From Brenneria sp. hezel4-2-4 (GTDB lineage: Bacteria; Pseudomonadota; Gammaproteobacteria; Enterobacterales; Enterobacteriaceae): a stretch of DNA of 64,000 nucleotides. This document shows positions 1 through 7,949 of this stretch, one piece after another. The position numbers were made by a program, and so were the translations under genes. Below the pieces are notes generated by a model. It had not been told where the DNA came from. It searched no databases and saw only the letters and a list, made by a program, of their open reading frames with translations. The first letter of the stretch is position 1, and every line of letters begins with the position of its first letter. The stretch is taken from NCBI RefSeq assembly GCF_013155275.1, contig NZ_JABJXS010000002.1, forward strand, positions 124,001 through 188,000. The letters run 5' to 3'.

Positions 1-597
1 CGCCAGCGTGCCCAGACAGAACACCACGGTGTCGGCGCCGTGCTGGAGCACCTCCGGTTTGCCGGGCTGGAACTGATAGCCGGCGTCATGCAGTACCGGC
101 AGTTTGTCGCTGTCCATGCGGATATACACCGGCCCCGGATGGGCAATGGCGTAACGGGCGATGGCGCTGGCCTGCGCGGCGTCCGCCGGCGCGAAGATCT
201 GCAAATTGCCCATGGAGCGGGCGATGGCGATGTCGTTGGTGCAATGGTGCGTCGCCCCCAGCGGGCCATAGGCGAAGCCCGCGTTGAGACCCAGCATTTT
301 GACGTTGCTTTCGGAATAGCAGATATCGTTCTTTACCTGTTCATTCGAACGGGCAAACAGGAACGGGGCCGCATTGGCGGTGAATACCGTACGGCCGCTG
401 AGCGCTACTCCCGCGGCGATGCCCACCATATTCTGTTCGGCGATGCCGACATTGATCACCCGCTCGGGAAAGGCTTTTTCAAAGGGGGCGATTTTGGAGG
501 TGGAGGTCGAATCCGCCACCATCACGCTAAGGTTGGCGCCGTTTTGTTGTTCCTCTACCAGTGCGGCAATCACCGCGTCGCGTAAGTCTTGCATCAT
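1..597 (-). CDS. transketolase C-terminal subunit, partial at window edge
   Basis: This is the pyrimidine-binding and C-terminal half of a split transketolase. Reading the minus strand from 597 gives MMQDLRDAVIAALVEEQ, then GIAEQNMVG, which carries the conserved catalytic Glu of the transketolase Pyr domain, and GPLGATHHC. The frame is open to the left edge, so the C-terminus is outside the window. The start ATG at 597 overlaps the TGA of the N-terminal subunit (ATGA); a second ATG at 594 is possible. Split transketolases work as heterodimer pairs with thiamine diphosphate and transfer two-carbon ketol units between sugar phosphates. Pairing with a DeoR-family regulator suggests a dedicated sugar pathway, but its substrate cannot be told from this window. 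Confidence 0.9.
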   Translation of the reverse strand, partial: MMQDLRDAVIAALVEEQQNGANLSVMVADSTSTSKIAPFEKAFPERVINVGIAEQNMVGIAAGVALSGRTVFTANAAPFLFARSNEQVKNDICYSESNVKMLGLNAGFAYGPLGATHHCTNDIAIARSMGNLQIFAPADAAQASAIARYAIAHPGPVYIRMDSDKLPVLHDAGYQFQPGKPEVLQHGADTVVFCLGTLA

Positions 598-1400
598 TGT
601 TCCTCCAGCTCTGCCAGCCCAAGGGCTAACTGTTCATCGTTCGGTACGGCGTGGTGCCAGGCCGGAACGTTGGCCATAAATGAAATGCCGTGGCCTTTTT
701 CCGTGTTCGCCAGGATCACCCGCGGTTTGCCGTGGCCCGGGTGGTTCACCGCCGTGATAATCGCCTGCGGATCGTGGCCGTCACACTCATGGACGTCGAA
801 ACCGAATGCGCGCCACTTATCGGCCAGCGGCTCCAGCGGCATGATGTCTTCCGTTTTGCCCGCCAGCTGTAGCCGGTTGCGATCGACAATCACGATCAGA
901 TTATCGAGCTGAAACTTGCTGGCGGACATGGCGGCCTCCCAGTTGGAGCCTTCGGCCAGTTCGCCGTCGCCGAGCAGCACGAACGCCCGACGATGGCCGC
1001 GTCCCGCCAGTTTGTTGCCCAGCGCCAGACCGACGGCGATGGATAAGCCGTGGCCCAGGGCGCCGGAGTTGATCTCCACCAGATCCGGCAATTTCTGACG
1101 GATGGGATGCCCCGCCAGCAGGGTATCGTCGCCCATAAACTGATCGAGTATGGCGGGATCAATCAGCCCCATGGCGGCCGCGCTACAATACAACCCGCCA
1201 GCGCCGTGTCCTTTCGATAAGATGAAGCGATCCTGATCCGGCCGAGGCTGCTTTCTGTCCATTACCGCCATAAACAGCGTACAGATAATGTCGACTTCGG
1301 AAAGATCCGCTCCGGTATGGCCTTTACCTGCCCGATGATTCATTTGCAGGACATAACGCCGGGCCTGACGCGCTGTCTGTTTAATTGTCTGAAAGTCCAT
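594..1400 (-). CDS. transketolase N-terminal subunit
   Basis: This is the thiamine diphosphate-binding half of a split transketolase, about 268 residues from the chosen start. The ThDP motif starts at GDGELAEGSNWEAA and ends about 30 residues later at VDRN. Other family signatures are SKGHGAGGLY, AGHP and ALGHGLSIAVG. I chose the ATG at 1400 because AGAGG lies 5 bases upstream; the adjacent ATG at 1403 is too close to it, and an in-frame start further upstream at 1454 would add 18 residues not typical of the family. The stop overlaps the start of the C-terminal subunit, indicating translational coupling and a two-subunit enzyme. The gene is divergent from the DeoR-family regulator at 1769. 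Confidence 0.92.
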   Translation of the reverse strand: MDFQTIKQTARQARRYVLQMNHRAGKGHTGADLSEVDIICTLFMAVMDRKQPRPDQDRFILSKGHGAGGLYCSAAAMGLIDPAILDQFMGDDTLLAGHPIRQKLPDLVEINSGALGHGLSIAVGLALGNKLAGRGHRRAFVLLGDGELAEGSNWEAAMSASKFQLDNLIVIVDRNRLQLAGKTEDIMPLEPLADKWRAFGFDVHECDGHDPQAIITAVNHPGHGKPRVILANTEKGHGISFMANVPAWHHAVPNDEQLALGLAELEEQ

Positions 1401-1467
1401 CATTACCTCTTCATCAACGGAGCCGCTGTCGGATAACGCGCTTAATAACGTCACTGGCGGTCATTCA

Positions 1468-1666
1468 TTTTCAAATAAAAATATAGACTATCGTTTTATA
1501 CGGTATTGTGGCACAGGTCAAATTTCAAACAAAAATAAGTAATAATGAGTAATGCATTGATTTATCTTGATTGTTGTTTTTTTGATCCGACTTTATGGAG
1601 ACATGGCGCAATGAAAAGCGTTAAAAATCAGCTATCGTTTTAGGATTATCATTTTCGAATGAAAAT
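1468..1666. promoter_or_regulatory. intergenic region with three DeoR-type operator-like repeats
   Basis: The roughly 370 bases between the divergent transketolase and regulator genes are AT-rich and hold three copies of a TTTCRAAYRAAAAT element, at 1469-1482 (TTTCAAATAAAAAT), 1523-1536 (TTTCAAACAAAAAT) and 1653-1666 (TTTCGAATGAAAAT). The last contains the inverted repeat TTTTC-GAAT-GAAAA. An 11-base element CTATCGTTTTA also occurs twice, at 1488-1498 and 1632-1642. DeoR-family repressors commonly use such repeated operators, so the flanking regulator probably binds here to control both transcripts. The binding assignment is an inference. Confidence 0.55.
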
Positions 1667-1768
1667 TACCGTGCGTCATCACTGCGCTCGCATTACCGAT
1701 GCCGCGGCGGTAATATTTGACGTAACAACAGGGTTGGCGTTCGTGGTCTGTCAAAGGGAGTGTTTCGA

Positions 1769-2563
1769 TTGAAAAGCAAAAGTGAGCAATTAGCGGATAT
1801 GCAGCAGCGACGTGAGAAGATCCTTGAGATGATTCGTGAAGATGGCACCGTCACAGTGAAAATGCTCACGGAAGCCTTCGATCTGACGGAAGCCACCATC
1901 AGAACCGACCTGCGGATGTTGCAGAAAGAGGGGTTGGTGCAGCGCTATCACGGCGGTGCAACGCTGGTGACCGGCAGGCAAAATACCCATGCGTTACTGC
2001 TTGAGCGGCAGATCAACCTGCATGAGAAAGATGCGATTGGCCGGGTGGCGGCGCAGTATATCAACAATGGCGATACGGTGATTCTGGACTCCGGTACGAC
2101 GACAACGGCTATCGCCAACCATCTTAGCCATATCCGCAAGCTGTCGGTGATCACCACGGCGGTGAATATCGCCCTGAAGCTCGGGGCCGAACCGGGAATA
2201 AACATTCTGCTGACCGGCGGCACCTTTAAATTTCCCACCCTGTCGATGTCGGGCGAGAAAGCCGCCAGCTTTTTTGAAAACGTCCTGGCGGAGAAATTGT
2301 TTTTGGCCACCGCCTGCATTTCGCCGCGCCTGGGATTGAGCTTTCCCAGTGAAACCGATATCAAGGTGAAAAGCGCGATGATGAAGTCGGCGCGCACGGT
2401 TTACGTGGTCGCCGACTCCAGCAAGATTGATAAGGTATCGATGTTTGCGCTGCCGTGCGACTGGCGTGATATTCACTATCTGATTACCGACAGCGGGATC
2501 TCTCAGGGATCTATCGACGAGTTTGAAGCGCTGGGGGTACAGGTGCTGGTGGCGGAAAGCTAG
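1769..2563 (+). CDS. DeoR-family transcriptional regulator
   Basis: This is a DeoR/GlpR-type sugar-phosphate-responsive repressor of about 264 residues. The N-terminal winged helix is visible (RREKILEMIREDGTVTVK, then a recognition segment ending LVQRYHGGA). The C-terminal DeoRC sensor follows, with DSGTTTTAIA, LLTGGTF, and VVADSSKI near the end. The start is not an ATG. GTG at 1760 is in frame but lies inside the ribosome-binding sequence AAAGGGAG (1753-1760), whereas TTG at 1769 sits 8 bases after it, so I prefer TTG 1769. Its likely targets are the divergent transketolase genes and itself. The inducer is unknown. The stop TAG is in a CTAG palindrome shared with the stop of the convergent ferredoxin gene. 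Confidence 0.85.
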   Translation: MKSKSEQLADMQQRREKILEMIREDGTVTVKMLTEAFDLTEATIRTDLRMLQKEGLVQRYHGGATLVTGRQNTHALLLERQINLHEKDAIGRVAAQYINNGDTVILDSGTTTTAIANHLSHIRKLSVITTAVNIALKLGAEPGINILLTGGTFKFPTLSMSGEKAASFFENVLAEKLFLATACISPRLGLSFPSETDIKVKSAMMKSARTVYVVADSSKIDKVSMFALPCDWRDIHYLITDSGISQGSIDEFEALGVQVLVAES

Positions 2564-3120
2564 TCTTGTCGGGCTGTTGCCGGCATAACCAACGTAATTG
2601 CCCGTTCATCGCACCGGGTCAGGCACTCGCCGCAGCCGTTGCAGGTTTGTGAATCGACGGCCGGCACACCGGCGGCGTCGGCGGTAAGCGCCCGTGTCGG
2701 GCAACCGGCGATACACTGTCCGCAGCGTCGCCGTCGGTTAATGCAGCCGGCGGGATTGATGGCGGGCCGTAAGCCGGTATCGAAGCGCGTTTGCGGCAGC
2801 AACGCCCCGGCGGCGCAGTGCTGAATACACTGATTGCAGCCGTCGCAACTGGCATATTCAATCGATAACTGTGGATAGCCGTCATCGTCTTTGATGATGA
2901 CGCCCATCGGGCAATGTTCAATACACTGCTGACACCGATCGCACTGCCGGCGGAACAACGCCGGGGGAAGTGCGCCGGGCGGTCGGGGGAGCAGCGGCAG
3001 GCCGTCTTCCTCCGTCCGCGCGCTCTTCCGCGATGCGGTCAGCAGGGCGCGGAACAGTCCCCGACGGCTGATATGCCGATGGGTAAGGTATGCGCGGTAA
3101 AAGCCGTCGGTTTTATTCAT
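2560..3120 (-). CDS. NapF-like ferredoxin-type 4Fe-4S protein, last gene of the dms operon
   Basis: A 186-residue cytoplasmic iron-sulfur protein with an N-terminal ISRRGLFRALL segment of the kind seen in NapF, followed by four cysteine clusters: CDRCQQCIEHCP, CDGCNQCIQHC, CINRRRRCGQCIAGCP and CNGCGECLTRC. The third cluster has an unusually wide first gap. NapF proteins help mature or load molybdoenzymes, and this gene is the last of a DmsABC-type operon, after the chaperone, whose stop overlaps its start (TGATG). I infer a maturation or electron-transfer role for the reductase; the exact function is not shown by sequence. It is not a second DmsB because it lacks that subunit's spacing and sits after the chaperone. 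Confidence 0.8.
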   Translation of the reverse strand: MNKTDGFYRAYLTHRHISRRGLFRALLTASRKSARTEEDGLPLLPRPPGALPPALFRRQCDRCQQCIEHCPMGVIIKDDDGYPQLSIEYASCDGCNQCIQHCAAGALLPQTRFDTGLRPAINPAGCINRRRRCGQCIAGCPTRALTADAAGVPAVDSQTCNGCGECLTRCDERAITLVMPATARQD

Positions 3121-3713
3121 CAGCGGTATATCCGGTATTCACGGGGCGTTAACCGATAGCGGCGTTGGATATCCTGTAAAAACAGCGCGGCAATTCGCGC
3201 CAGCCGCGCGTAGAAAACGCTCTGCGTATTGCGCGCTAATAGCGCCAGATAACGATCGCTCCACGGCAGCAGATGTTCTTCCAACAACGCCAGCGCCGCC
3301 TTTTCATTTTCCTGTTCGAGCAAGCAGGCCAGCGCCAGCAGCATTAATCCAAACTGATCTTCCGGTTCATGATGCGGACGGGCGAATGCCAACTGATGCT
3401 GTCGCAGAAATTCACGGTAGCGCGCGGTGGAATCGCCCATCAGCAGATTATCCCGATCGAGGTAAACCGAACCCCAGGGCGGAGCCTGCATTTCACCTTG
3501 CCCTTCAAACAGCGCTGAAAACTGCCAGATGAACTCATCGGCAGCGGGAGGCCGACACTGTTGACAGGTTTCAAGCGCCGACGCGCGGTTGTGCCACGGG
3601 TAAAGGTCGGGGATCTGATCGAGACTGTCGATCAGACGGCTGATTTCCGGCGAGTCGGGCGGATAGTAGAACAGCGCCCCCAGCAGACGGGGTAATACGG
3701 CAACGGATGACAT
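3120..3713 (-). CDS. TorD/DmsD-family molybdoenzyme chaperone
   Basis: A 197-residue all-helical cytoplasmic chaperone of the TorD/DmsD (nitrate reductase delta-like) family. Hallmarks are LLGALFYYPPD at the N-terminus, the middle segment NLLMGDSTARYREFL, and EPEDQFGLMLLALACL, which corresponds to the family's E-P-x-D-H motif with Gln in place of His. These proteins bind the Tat leader of the catalytic subunit, keep it folded-competent during cofactor insertion and prevent premature export. It sits between the DmsC-like anchor (60-base gap) and the ferredoxin gene (1-base overlap), so its client is almost certainly the DmsA-like subunit encoded upstream. E. coli DmsD and YnfI are the nearest functional analogues. 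Confidence 0.85.
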   Translation of the reverse strand: MSSVAVLPRLLGALFYYPPDSPEISRLIDSLDQIPDLYPWHNRASALETCQQCRPPAADEFIWQFSALFEGQGEMQAPPWGSVYLDRDNLLMGDSTARYREFLRQHQLAFARPHHEPEDQFGLMLLALACLLEQENEKAALALLEEHLLPWSDRYLALLARNTQSVFYARLARIAALFLQDIQRRYRLTPREYRIYR

Positions 3714-3773
3714 CAGTGATCTCCACAGTAAACAGCGACAGACCGGCGTTCGCCGGCCTGTCTACCGGGTAGG

Positions 3774-4550
3774 TTACATGGGTAGCGTCCACAGGTTGTA
3801 AAAGGCCACCCGACCGGCCAGTTCGCCGACAATCACCACCGCCGCGCAGACGGCCAGCAGGCTTTGCCCCGTCCGATAGCGCAGATGGAGGACACCGCCG
3901 ATCAGGCCGACCGCCAACAGGATCAGTTGGGCGCTAAACCAGGAAAACTGCGCGCTGGTCAACGCGCCGTCCGCCGTCATCAGCGTTGACAGATAGCCGG
4001 GGCGCAGGCAAAAGCTGACCAGTATCGCCAGCAGGCTGACGGATAAACCGAGGCGACGCGCGCCGAACGCCGCCGCCAGCGCGCCGCCGCCAATCAGGGC
4101 GGTAAGGATCATCATCGCCGTGGTGTAGTGATTATCCCAGGTGACAACCGTTGGCAACTGATAAACACGCGGGATCGCCGCCAGAAAGAAGATACCGACA
4201 ACCGCCGCCAGCCAGGCCAGCGCTAAAAACAGTCTGTCGGCGCCACGGTTCAGCAACAGGCCCAGCGCCGCCAGTCCGCCGATAGCGGAAAAAATGCCGG
4301 AAAGCGCTATTTCGTTACTCATCGGGGAACTGCCGGCCCTGAACAGCATATTGATGGCCCGCAGCGGCTGACCGACGTGGAACGTCCCCACGAGCAGCGC
4401 CGCGCCGAACAGGCACATGACGGCGAACAATCCGACAGCCAAACGCCGGCGGTCAATCTGCTGCAACTGTGCGGCAACCAGCAACAAAATAAAGGCGCCT
4501 ACCGCGCTTTGGGTGAAGACGGTAAAGAATACCAGTGGCAACTCATGCAT
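3774..4550 (-). CDS. dmsC: DmsC-family membrane anchor subunit
   Basis: A 258-residue integral membrane protein with about eight hydrophobic segments, beginning HELPLVFFTVFTQSAVGAF, the typical N-terminus of DMSO reductase anchors. It anchors the DmsAB dimer to the periplasmic face of the inner membrane and oxidises menaquinol. The segment containing HVGQPLRAINMLFRAGSSPM includes the conserved loop His and the SxMSNE-like region near residues 65-85. Its start lies inside the end of dmsB (8-base overlap), fixing it as part of one operon. Length and topology fit the DmsC/YnfH family; the physiological acceptor of the complex (DMSO, TMAO, selenate or another S- or N-oxide) cannot be read from this subunit. 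Confidence 0.88.
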   Translation of the reverse strand: MHELPLVFFTVFTQSAVGAFILLLVAAQLQQIDRRRLAVGLFAVMCLFGAALLVGTFHVGQPLRAINMLFRAGSSPMSNEIALSGIFSAIGGLAALGLLLNRGADRLFLALAWLAAVVGIFFLAAIPRVYQLPTVVTWDNHYTTAMMILTALIGGGALAAAFGARRLGLSVSLLAILVSFCLRPGYLSTLMTADGALTSAQFSWFSAQLILLAVGLIGGVLHLRYRTGQSLLAVCAAVVIVGELAGRVAFYNLWTLPM

Positions 4551-5169
4551 GGCGAACCTCCCGCAGGTTCTGGATCGATCCTTCTTTATCGCCGGTAGGG
4601 CGAGAGTCGGGATGCGGTTTAATGATCAGGTTGGGTTTGGTCAAGGCTGCCGAAGGCAACGGCGCAATTTCGCTTTCCGTGCCGTATTTGGCGCGCAGCT
4701 CGTCGATAGGGCCGAAATCCAGCGCGCGTTGCGGGCAGGACTCCACGCAAATCGGTTGCATATCATGTTGCAGGCGATCCAGACAGCCATCGCACTTGCG
4801 CATGATTTTGGCCTGATGATCGAACTGCGGCGCGCCATAGGGGCAGCGCATTTCACAGTAGCGACAGCCTACGCACAGTTGGTCATTCACCAACACCAGA
4901 CCATCCTCTTCCCGTTTGTGCATGGCGCCGGTGGGACAGCCGGTCACACAAGTAGGATCGTCGCAGTGGTTGCAGGCGATGGAGAGATAATAGCTGAACG
5001 TTTGATTGCGCCAGGCATTGCCCTCCTTGATCCAGCTTCCGCCGCCGTATTCATAGACCCGGCGAAATTTCGGGCCGACATCAAGATCTTTATTATCCTT
5101 ACAGCTTACCTGGCAGGTTTTACAACCGGAGCAGCGTGAGGAGTCAACAAAAAAGCCATATTGTGTCAT
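4543..5169 (-). CDS. dmsB: DmsB-family four [4Fe-4S] electron-transfer subunit
   Basis: A 208-residue ferredoxin-like subunit that passes electrons from the membrane anchor to the catalytic subunit. Four cysteine groups appear in the DmsB order: CSGCKTCQVSCKD, CNHCDDPTCVTGCP, CVGCRYCEMRCPYGAPQ followed by CDGC, and CVESCPQRAL. Neighbouring residues (YGGGSW, FSYYLSIACNHC, MHKREEDGLV) match the family closely. The ATG at 5169 has AGGTG upstream at proper spacing. It lies 14 bases downstream of dmsA and overlaps dmsC. It has no signal peptide, as expected, because DmsB is co-exported with DmsA through the Tat system in a complex. Confidence 0.92.
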   Translation of the reverse strand: MTQYGFFVDSSRCSGCKTCQVSCKDNKDLDVGPKFRRVYEYGGGSWIKEGNAWRNQTFSYYLSIACNHCDDPTCVTGCPTGAMHKREEDGLVLVNDQLCVGCRYCEMRCPYGAPQFDHQAKIMRKCDGCLDRLQHDMQPICVESCPQRALDFGPIDELRAKYGTESEIAPLPSAALTKPNLIIKPHPDSRPTGDKEGSIQNLREVRHA

Positions 5170-5183
5170 CGTTAATCACCTCT

Positions 5184-7652
5184 TCAGACGCGTTGTATTT
5201 CAACCAGATTGGTGTGTTGCGGATTGCCTTTTGCCAGCGGCGAAACCTCATGCGTGGTCAGCGTGTTGATGCAGCCGCCGATATCCACGCCTTCACTGTT
5301 GATGCGAGTCCATGCGCCCTGCGGCATGGCGGCCACGCCGGGCAATATGCGATCGGTCACCTTGCAGGCGATTTCCACAATGCCGCGGTCGTTAAATATC
5401 CGTACCCGATCGCCTGACTTCAGATTACGCGGTGCGGCATCTAGCGGGTTAATCCACACTTCATCCGGCGCCGCCTCATGCAACTGAGAGACATTGCTAT
5501 AGGTGGAGTGGGTATGGCCCTTGGTGTGAAAACCGCTGAGTTGCAACGGATACTTCGCCGTCAGGGTTTTATTCAGATGCGACTCGCGCGCCGGGCAGAA
5601 TTCAGGAATGGGTGAAATTTTATCGCCGGCGGGCAGTATCCATTCGCCGGCCAGTTTCGCCAGCGCTTCTGAATAGATCTCCGCTTTGCCCGAGGGCGTT
5701 TTCAGCGGATTGGCCTGTGGATCAAGACGGAAATCGGCAAACGCGATACTTTGTTTATCCGTGGCGATCTGCTGATCGATAATCCCTTTATTTCTGGCGA
5801 CCGCCCACTCGGGAAGGTAGGTGCGTTGCTCTTTTACCTGCTGATAGTGTTTTTCAACCCACTGCGCCTGCGTTCTGCCTTCGGTGAATTTTTCCCGCAT
5901 GCCGAGGTGTTCGGCAATATCGGCGCAAATATCATAGGTGCTACGCACTTCCCACATTGGCGTAATCGTTTTTTGCATGGCGATCATGTAGTGGTTAGAG
6001 CCGGAGGCGTAAGAGTTATCCACCAGATCCTCGGCTTCCAGATAGCTGGTTTCCGGCAGCAGAATGTCGGCGAATTTCGCACTGGCCGTCATGTGGTTAT
6101 CGATGACGATAATGGTTTCGCACAGGCTGTCGTCGGCCAGTATTTCCCGCGTGCGATTGATTTGACCATGCTGGTTGACCAGCGTATTTCCCGCCTGATT
6201 CACAATCAGCTTGATACCGACATTAAGCTTGTCGGCGCCTTTGACGCCCATGGTGGTGGCGGTCATTTTTTCAGGGTTAAGAATGGCGTCGGTCCACAGA
6301 TAGCAGGGAATAGAGATTTTCAGCGGATTGGCGCCGGTCGGCAGCGTGGGAACGTCGTATTTCGTCGAGTACGGCCAGTTGCCGTTGTTGGTGCCGGGCA
6401 GTCCGAAATGTCCGGTCAGTAAAGGCAGGGTCTGGATCGCCCGCACCGACTGTTCGCCGTTGGCATGGCGCTGCGGCCCCCAGCCCTGGCCGATATAGCA
6501 GGCTTTGGCGCCGGCGATGTCTCGCGCCAGTTGACGAATGCGCGCCGCCGGGATCCCCGTTATATCGGCCGCCCATTCCGGCGTTTTTTCCACGCCGTCT
6601 TCGCCCAAGCCCAGAATATAATCCTTATAGCTGGCATTCGGCGCGGCGGAAGCGGGCAGGGTGGCGCGGTCATAGCCGACGCTGTAGCGATTGACCAACG
6701 CTTCGTCAATCAGCCGTTCGCTAATCAGCGTATGCGCCAGACCGGCAACCAGCGCGGCGTCGGTGGTCGGCCTGATGGCCAGCCACTCGGCATGTTCGGT
6801 AATCACCGAGTCGGTATAGCGCGGGTCGATAATCACCACGCGGGCATGTGAGGCTTCCAGCGCCCGACGCAGTTCTTCCACCTGACCACCGCCCGACATA
6901 CGGGTTTCCGATAAATTCATTCCGAAAAACACCACCAGATCGGAATGGCGAATCTGGGTGAAATGACTGCCGACATAAGTCCCGTGGGTATAAGGTGTCG
7001 CCGTTGCGATCTGCGCGGTGGAATAGGTGTTGTGATAATTGAGGTAGCCGCCGTTCAGATTCAGCAGCCGTTTCCAGGCCGGCGTGCCCTGATTGTGGTA
7101 GTAAGCGCCTGACTGGTAGTTGTAATAAATGGCCTCGTTGCCATATTTCTCGGCAACCCGCTTTAATTCCGAGGCAACCAGCGCGGTGGCTTCTTCCCAG
7201 CTTATGCGTTTGAATTTGCCTTCACCGCGTTTTCCGACTCGTTTCATCGGGTATTTCAGCCGGTCGGGGCTGTATACGCGCCAGCGGTTGGAGCGTCCGC
7301 GCAGACATGGCCGAATTTGATGCTCGCCAAATACGTTGTCGTCTTTGCTGTCTTCGGGTTCGATACGCACGATACGGTCGTCTTTAACGATAACTTTTAA
7401 CGGACAACGGCTGCCGCAGTTCACCAGGCAGGCGCTGTGACGCACGGTTTCGCCGTCGTTAACCACCTCGGGTTGATTGGCGGCGCCGGGTGTCAGGACT
7501 GACCGCGCACTGGCGGTAAAAGGCAACGTAATACTGCTGGATAAGGCGACCGCCGCACTGAACCTGGCGACATCTTTTACCGCTTCTCTTCGGGAAATAT
7601 CCCTGTGTAACAGTTCATCGATTATTTTTTTCATAGAATTTTTTTTCCACAT
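5184..7652 (-). CDS. dmsA: DmsA-family molybdopterin oxidoreductase catalytic subunit
   Basis: An 822-residue bis-MGD molybdoenzyme of the DMSO reductase family. The N-terminus carries a twin-arginine leader (DISRREAVKD followed by a hydrophobic stretch to about residue 48), so it is exported folded by Tat. An N-terminal [4Fe-4S] site is seen in CLVNCGSRC plus a later Cys in RPCLRGRSNRW. Cofactor-binding signatures follow, including RISWEEA, GWGPQRHANGEQ, SGFHTKGHTHSTYSNV and PQGAW near the C-terminus. Two starts are possible: ATG 7652, or ATG 7634 preceded by GGAAA, which suits a transcript starting about 41 bases from the upstream FNR box. DMSO is a likely substrate but other S- or N-oxides are possible. 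Confidence 0.9.
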   Translation of the reverse strand: MWKKNSMKKIIDELLHRDISRREAVKDVARFSAAVALSSSITLPFTASARSVLTPGAANQPEVVNDGETVRHSACLVNCGSRCPLKVIVKDDRIVRIEPEDSKDDNVFGEHQIRPCLRGRSNRWRVYSPDRLKYPMKRVGKRGEGKFKRISWEEATALVASELKRVAEKYGNEAIYYNYQSGAYYHNQGTPAWKRLLNLNGGYLNYHNTYSTAQIATATPYTHGTYVGSHFTQIRHSDLVVFFGMNLSETRMSGGGQVEELRRALEASHARVVIIDPRYTDSVITEHAEWLAIRPTTDAALVAGLAHTLISERLIDEALVNRYSVGYDRATLPASAAPNASYKDYILGLGEDGVEKTPEWAADITGIPAARIRQLARDIAGAKACYIGQGWGPQRHANGEQSVRAIQTLPLLTGHFGLPGTNNGNWPYSTKYDVPTLPTGANPLKISIPCYLWTDAILNPEKMTATTMGVKGADKLNVGIKLIVNQAGNTLVNQHGQINRTREILADDSLCETIIVIDNHMTASAKFADILLPETSYLEAEDLVDNSYASGSNHYMIAMQKTITPMWEVRSTYDICADIAEHLGMREKFTEGRTQAQWVEKHYQQVKEQRTYLPEWAVARNKGIIDQQIATDKQSIAFADFRLDPQANPLKTPSGKAEIYSEALAKLAGEWILPAGDKISPIPEFCPARESHLNKTLTAKYPLQLSGFHTKGHTHSTYSNVSQLHEAAPDEVWINPLDAAPRNLKSGDRVRIFNDRGIVEIACKVTDRILPGVAAMPQGAWTRINSEGVDIGGCINTLTTHEVSPLAKGNPQHTNLVEIQRV

Positions 7653-7693
7653 TGCTTGTTCCGGTAACAGTAAACCTGGTTATTTATTGGGAG

Positions 7694-7707
7694 TTGATAG
7701 CGATCAA
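7694..7707. promoter_or_regulatory. perfect FNR box upstream of dmsA
   Basis: TTGATAGCGATCAA at 7694-7707 matches the FNR consensus TTGAT-N4-ATCAA at every defined position. It lies 42 bases upstream of the first dmsA start codon and 60 upstream of the second. A class II promoter would put the transcription start near 7659, and a TACTGT hexamer on the minus strand around 7668-7673 is a plausible -10. Anaerobic activation of the dms operon is therefore expected. The rest of the region to 7949 is AT-rich, with no gene seen. Confidence 0.85.
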
Positions 7708-7914
7708 TCTATGCGGAGAGAAAGGCGGCAAAAAGAGAGTAATGTGATCTTGATTGGTTTTATCTTTCGATAAATGCTTTTTTTGAAAATTTTAATACTA
7801 ATTTATTGGATATTTTTAGTTAATGATAATGATTTGTATCCGCGTTCGCAATATTGAGGGACGCAGCGGATAAAGACCTGATTTGCGTTTTCAGCTTATT
7901 TCAGAGACGTTGAT

Positions 7915-7934
7915 GCGCTGGCCGCCGCCAGCGC
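7915..7934. terminator. hairpin downstream of the membrane chemoreceptor
   Basis: An 8-bp GC-rich stem, GCGCTGGC (7915-7922) with GCCAGCGC (7927-7934) and a CGCC loop, lies just past the chemoreceptor stop. There is no T-run on the minus strand, so intrinsic termination is uncertain. Confidence 0.35.
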
Positions 7935-7949
7935 GGGGGCGGGGATGAA

